NCBI GenBank assembly: GCA_021323815.1 | Contig: JAJPKG010000275.1 | Coordinates: 1-14,887, forward strand | Length of the DNA: 14,887 nt | From: Pseudomonadota bacterium | GTDB taxonomy: Bacteria > Chloroflexota > Ktedonobacteria > Ktedonobacterales > JACDGC01 | Reading direction: 5' to 3' | Notes under the pieces: generated by a model | Databases searched by the model: none | Told to the model about the DNA's origin: nothing | Seen by the model: the letters and a program-made list of their open reading frames with translations, nothing else | Made by a program: the position numbers and the translations under genes | Part shown: in pieces, positions 13,171 through 14,887 of the stretch | Layout: each line of letters starts with the position of its first letter | Numbering within the stretch: position 1 is the first letter of the stretch

Positions 13171-13211
13171 TCCCCCTTTCCAGCTTTGCTGGGGTGGGAT
13201 CGGGGGTGGGG
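13171..13211 (+). repeat. Interspersed palindromic repeat, copy 2, with G-quadruplex-type runs
   Basis: The core TCCAGCTTTGCTGGGG is identical to the copy at 5340-5368 and is embedded in CCCCCTTTCC...GGGGTGGG. Four G-runs (GGGG-T-GGG-ATC-GGGGG-T-GGGG, 13191-13211) follow on the coding strand, 27 bases before the lipoprotein start codon, so they may lie in its 5' leader. Confidence 0.55.
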
Positions 13212-13238
13212 CGATGAGAATGGGAAAGGGCGAACACA

Positions 13239-14423
13239 ATGCACAGCAAACGGATTTCGCGATGGGCAAGTGGTCTCGCATGCGCGGTATTCGTGGTGGT
13301 AGCCGGCTGCACCTCCATCAAAGCGCCGTCCGGCAGCAGCAGCGCAACGCCGGGCGCGACCGGCACCCCCAGTGGCACGCCGGGCGCGGGCAGCGGCACA
13401 GGCACGCCGGGCACCGGTGGCGGCGGGCCGCAGTTGACGTGGGGATCGCTGCTGTATGACAACACCACAGGCCGGTCGAACCCATTGGTTGTTGTGAATG
13501 TGAATCCGGCGAACGGCAAATCGGAGAAAGTCGCCACTCTCCCGGTGAGCAACCAGGGCGCGGCGGATAGCATCTCGCCAAACGGGCAACTGGTGGCCTA
13601 TCACATCCAAAACGGCACATCATTTTCCTATGATGCCGCCAACATCGCCAACCTCGGCCAGCCGCAATCCTTTGGGCAGGTGAACGGCGCGGTCGGCACG
13701 GCGGTCTGGAAGCACGACAACGCGCATCTTGCTGTTGCCGCTAACGGGCAGGTCACGATCCTCGGCGCGGGCGAGGGGCCGCAGACCATCGCGAACGTGC
13801 ATGCCACGCAACTGATCGCCTTCTCATCCGACGATTCGTCGCTCTTTTACGTCGCCGCCGGCGATGCTCCCGGTCAGACGCCCGGCGCGCTCTATCGGCT
13901 GCCGCTCAATAATCCCGCTCAGGCGGTGGAACTGACGCCGCGCCAGTTCAACGCACACTTCGTCATCAGCCCCGACGGGCAAACGGTGTATTACAACAAC
14001 ACCTCAAGCGCCGGCAGCCAGGGGATCTATTCCGTCTCGGCGCAAAGTGGCGGCACGCACACGCTGGTGCGCCAGACCGCCGGTATCCCGGTCGGCTTCA
14101 CCGCTGGCGGCGCGCTGCTCTATGTCGTTCAGCAGTCCAACGCCGTTGCGCTGATGAAGCTCAATCCCGGCGGGGTTGATCCCACCATCACCAGCAATCT
14201 CGTCACCGGCTCGGCCACCCTCCCCAATCTCACCGCCGACATCAGCGTCGCGCCGGATGGCAACGGGGTGGCGGCACTCGGCACCGTCAGCGGCGGCTAT
14301 GAGATCTTCTTCACCGATCTCACGGCAAGCAGTCCCGCGCCAAAGGTGGTTCAGCAACTCAACCAGGCGTCACGCGCCGATCTCATCGGTTTTGACACGG
14401 CCCTGCTCGTGCCGGGAAGCTAG
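13239..14423 (+). CDS. Lipoprotein with TolB/WD40-like beta-propeller, 394 aa
   Basis: GGGAAAGGG precedes the ATG. A basic N-terminus, a hydrophobic core and the lipobox VAGC (Cys24) mark a type II signal peptide, so the mature protein is lipid-anchored outside the cytoplasmic membrane. Residues 25-63 are a Ser/Thr/Gly/Pro tether with TP and GTPG repeats. The remainder shows recurring propeller blades: ISPNGQLVAY, FSSDDSSLFYV, ISPDGQTVYYN and VAPDGNGVAAL, in the style of TolB or PD40 repeats. No enzymatic motif is seen. It probably acts as a surface binding or scaffold protein. It is divergent from the sedolisin gene, both products are exported, and a functional link is possible but unproven. 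Confidence 0.87.
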   Translation: MHSKRISRWASGLACAVFVVVAGCTSIKAPSGSSSATPGATGTPSGTPGAGSGTGTPGTGGGGPQLTWGSLLYDNTTGRSNPLVVVNVNPANGKSEKVATLPVSNQGAADSISPNGQLVAYHIQNGTSFSYDAANIANLGQPQSFGQVNGAVGTAVWKHDNAHLAVAANGQVTILGAGEGPQTIANVHATQLIAFSSDDSSLFYVAAGDAPGQTPGALYRLPLNNPAQAVELTPRQFNAHFVISPDGQTVYYNNTSSAGSQGIYSVSAQSGGTHTLVRQTAGIPVGFTAGGALLYVVQQSNAVALMKLNPGGVDPTITSNLVTGSATLPNLTADISVAPDGNGVAALGTVSGGYEIFFTDLTASSPAPKVVQQLNQASRADLIGFDTALLVPGS

Positions 14424-14491
14424 ACGCTGCCTACATCCAGAAAGCCGCCATACCTGGTTTTACATCGCGTATGACGGCTTCGATTTTTTCA

Positions 14492-14520
14492 TTGACGTGC
14501 CCCTCTTTGTTCGCTATACT
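14492..14520 (+). promoter_or_regulatory. Strong sigma70-type promoter before a 35-codon ORF
   Basis: TTGACG (14492-14497), exactly 17 bases of spacer and TATACT (14515-14520) each match consensus at five of six positions. It is the best promoter in the window. Initiation near 14527 would give a leader of about 26 bases that includes GAAAGGGG. Confidence 0.65.
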
Positions 14521-14552
14521 CATGCGCAGAACGAGAAAGGGGCGAAAAAACG

Positions 14553-14660
14553 ATGATCGATGCAACCACATGGCTGAACGCGCCGGTGGGTGAGAACCTG
14601 CCGCATGACAAAGAACCGGAACCCGCCGCAAGCCGCCACCCCTTCAGGGTGTGCGGATAG
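14553..14660 (+). CDS. Very small ORF, 35 aa, behind a strong promoter
   Basis: ATG is preceded by GAGAAAGGGGCG, with the G-run about nine bases away, and by the near-consensus promoter ending at 14520. The product starts MIDATTWLNAPVGENLPHDK and ends in a polar tail (RHPFRVCG). It has no membrane segment or known motif, and I do not recognise it. The promoter and ribosome binding site argue that it is expressed. A small regulatory RNA, or an upstream leader for the gene at 14721, is an alternative reading: the end of the ORF overlaps a small CACCC-CTTCA-GGGTG hairpin. Confidence 0.4.
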   Translation: MIDATTWLNAPVGENLPHDKEPEPAASRHPFRVCG

Positions 14661-14702
14661 GCGGGTTGCTCGGTGGCTTTAGCCCTTGCGTCCCACGCAC
14701 AT

Positions 14703-14716
14703 GTATGATACCATAC
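14703..14716. promoter_or_regulatory. Inverted repeat over the -10 of the ribbon-helix-helix gene
   Basis: GTATG-ATAC-CATAC has perfect five-base arms and contains TATGAT (14704-14709), a good -10 box 11 bases before the ATG at 14721. No good -35 box is visible. A dimeric DNA-binding protein bound here would block initiation, which suits autoregulation by the gene that follows. The short distance leaves little or no leader. Confidence 0.45.
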
Positions 14717-14720
14717 GCGC

Positions 14721-14885
14721 ATGCAACCGAATGCCGTGAAAGAGCCAGTCACCTTGCTCTCCCCCAAAGCGATCTTCGATGCCCGGCGCACATTGGCACA
14801 GGACCACCAGCGCTCCCTGGTTGGGGAGATCATCTGGGCCGTGCGCCAGTCCATCACGCAGCACGAACAGGAAGGGACCAGCTAG
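14721..14885 (+). CDS. Arc-like ribbon-helix-helix DNA-binding protein, 54 aa
   Basis: The frame runs from ATG to TAG with 54 codons. Its layout matches the Arc/MetJ ribbon-helix-helix fold: a short strand (KEPVTLLSP), a first helix (AIFDARRTLAQD), the turn HQRSLVGEI and a second helix (IWAVRQSITQHEQEG). The segment RSLVGEI corresponds to the RSVNSEI segment of phage P22 Arc (from memory). Such proteins bind DNA as dimers and are often antitoxins or autorepressors of small operons. No ribosome binding site is present, and the -10 box lies so close that the mRNA may be almost leaderless. An adjacent palindrome is a likely operator. The window ends two bases after the stop, so a partner gene such as a toxin cannot be seen. 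Confidence 0.6.
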   Translation: MQPNAVKEPVTLLSPKAIFDARRTLAQDHQRSLVGEIIWAVRQSITQHEQEGTS

Positions 14886-14887
14886 GC

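Noticed and set aside
1..14887. CRISPR array, insertion sequence or rRNA
   Set aside because: No regularly spaced long repeats, transposase frame with terminal repeats, or rRNA-like sequence was seen.

Overview
The window looks like a piece of a high-GC bacterial chromosome, most likely a Ktedonobacteria-type Chloroflexota (inference). The grounds are a secreted sedolisin with a Pro/Thr/Gly linker, a Ser/Thr kinase ending in four membrane segments, a lipoprotein with a beta-propeller, and sigma70-like promoters. No rRNA or marker protein allows a firmer assignment.

Bases 1 to about 4077 look like the right end of an integrated mobile element. A leftward cluster holds an OB-fold-like small protein, a 74-residue protein, a four-segment membrane protein and a tiny ORF. 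A 450-base control region with repeated AAGTAC...AGTCCGAA boxes separates it from a rightward pair: a protein with an N-terminal helix-turn-helix and a degenerate GNAT-like C-terminus, and a markedly AT-rich gene resembling the DUF6414 family. Right after this pair lies only the 3' half of a tRNA-His gene (anticodon GTG, through the encoded CCA), followed by a strong Rho-independent terminator. This is the classic footprint of integration into a tRNA gene: the intact copy should lie at the other end of the element, left of this window.

From 4078 rightward the content looks chromosomal. It begins with a PAP2-type membrane phosphatase or transferase, followed by a remnant of an SGNH/GDSL hydrolase. 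Next come a 14-segment DHA2-type MFS exporter and a divergent MerR regulator, which share a compact operator/promoter region. The following leftward genes encode a helical putative metal-dependent hydrolase, a membrane-anchored Ser/Thr kinase and a large secreted sedolisin. Divergent from the sedolisin is a lipoprotein with a beta-propeller. The intergenic region between them carries two GC-rich palindromic repeats with G-quadruplex-type runs.

The right edge holds two small genes. One is a 35-codon ORF behind a near-consensus promoter. The other is a 54-residue Arc-like ribbon-helix-helix protein with a palindrome at its start, whose partner gene, if any, would lie just outside the window.
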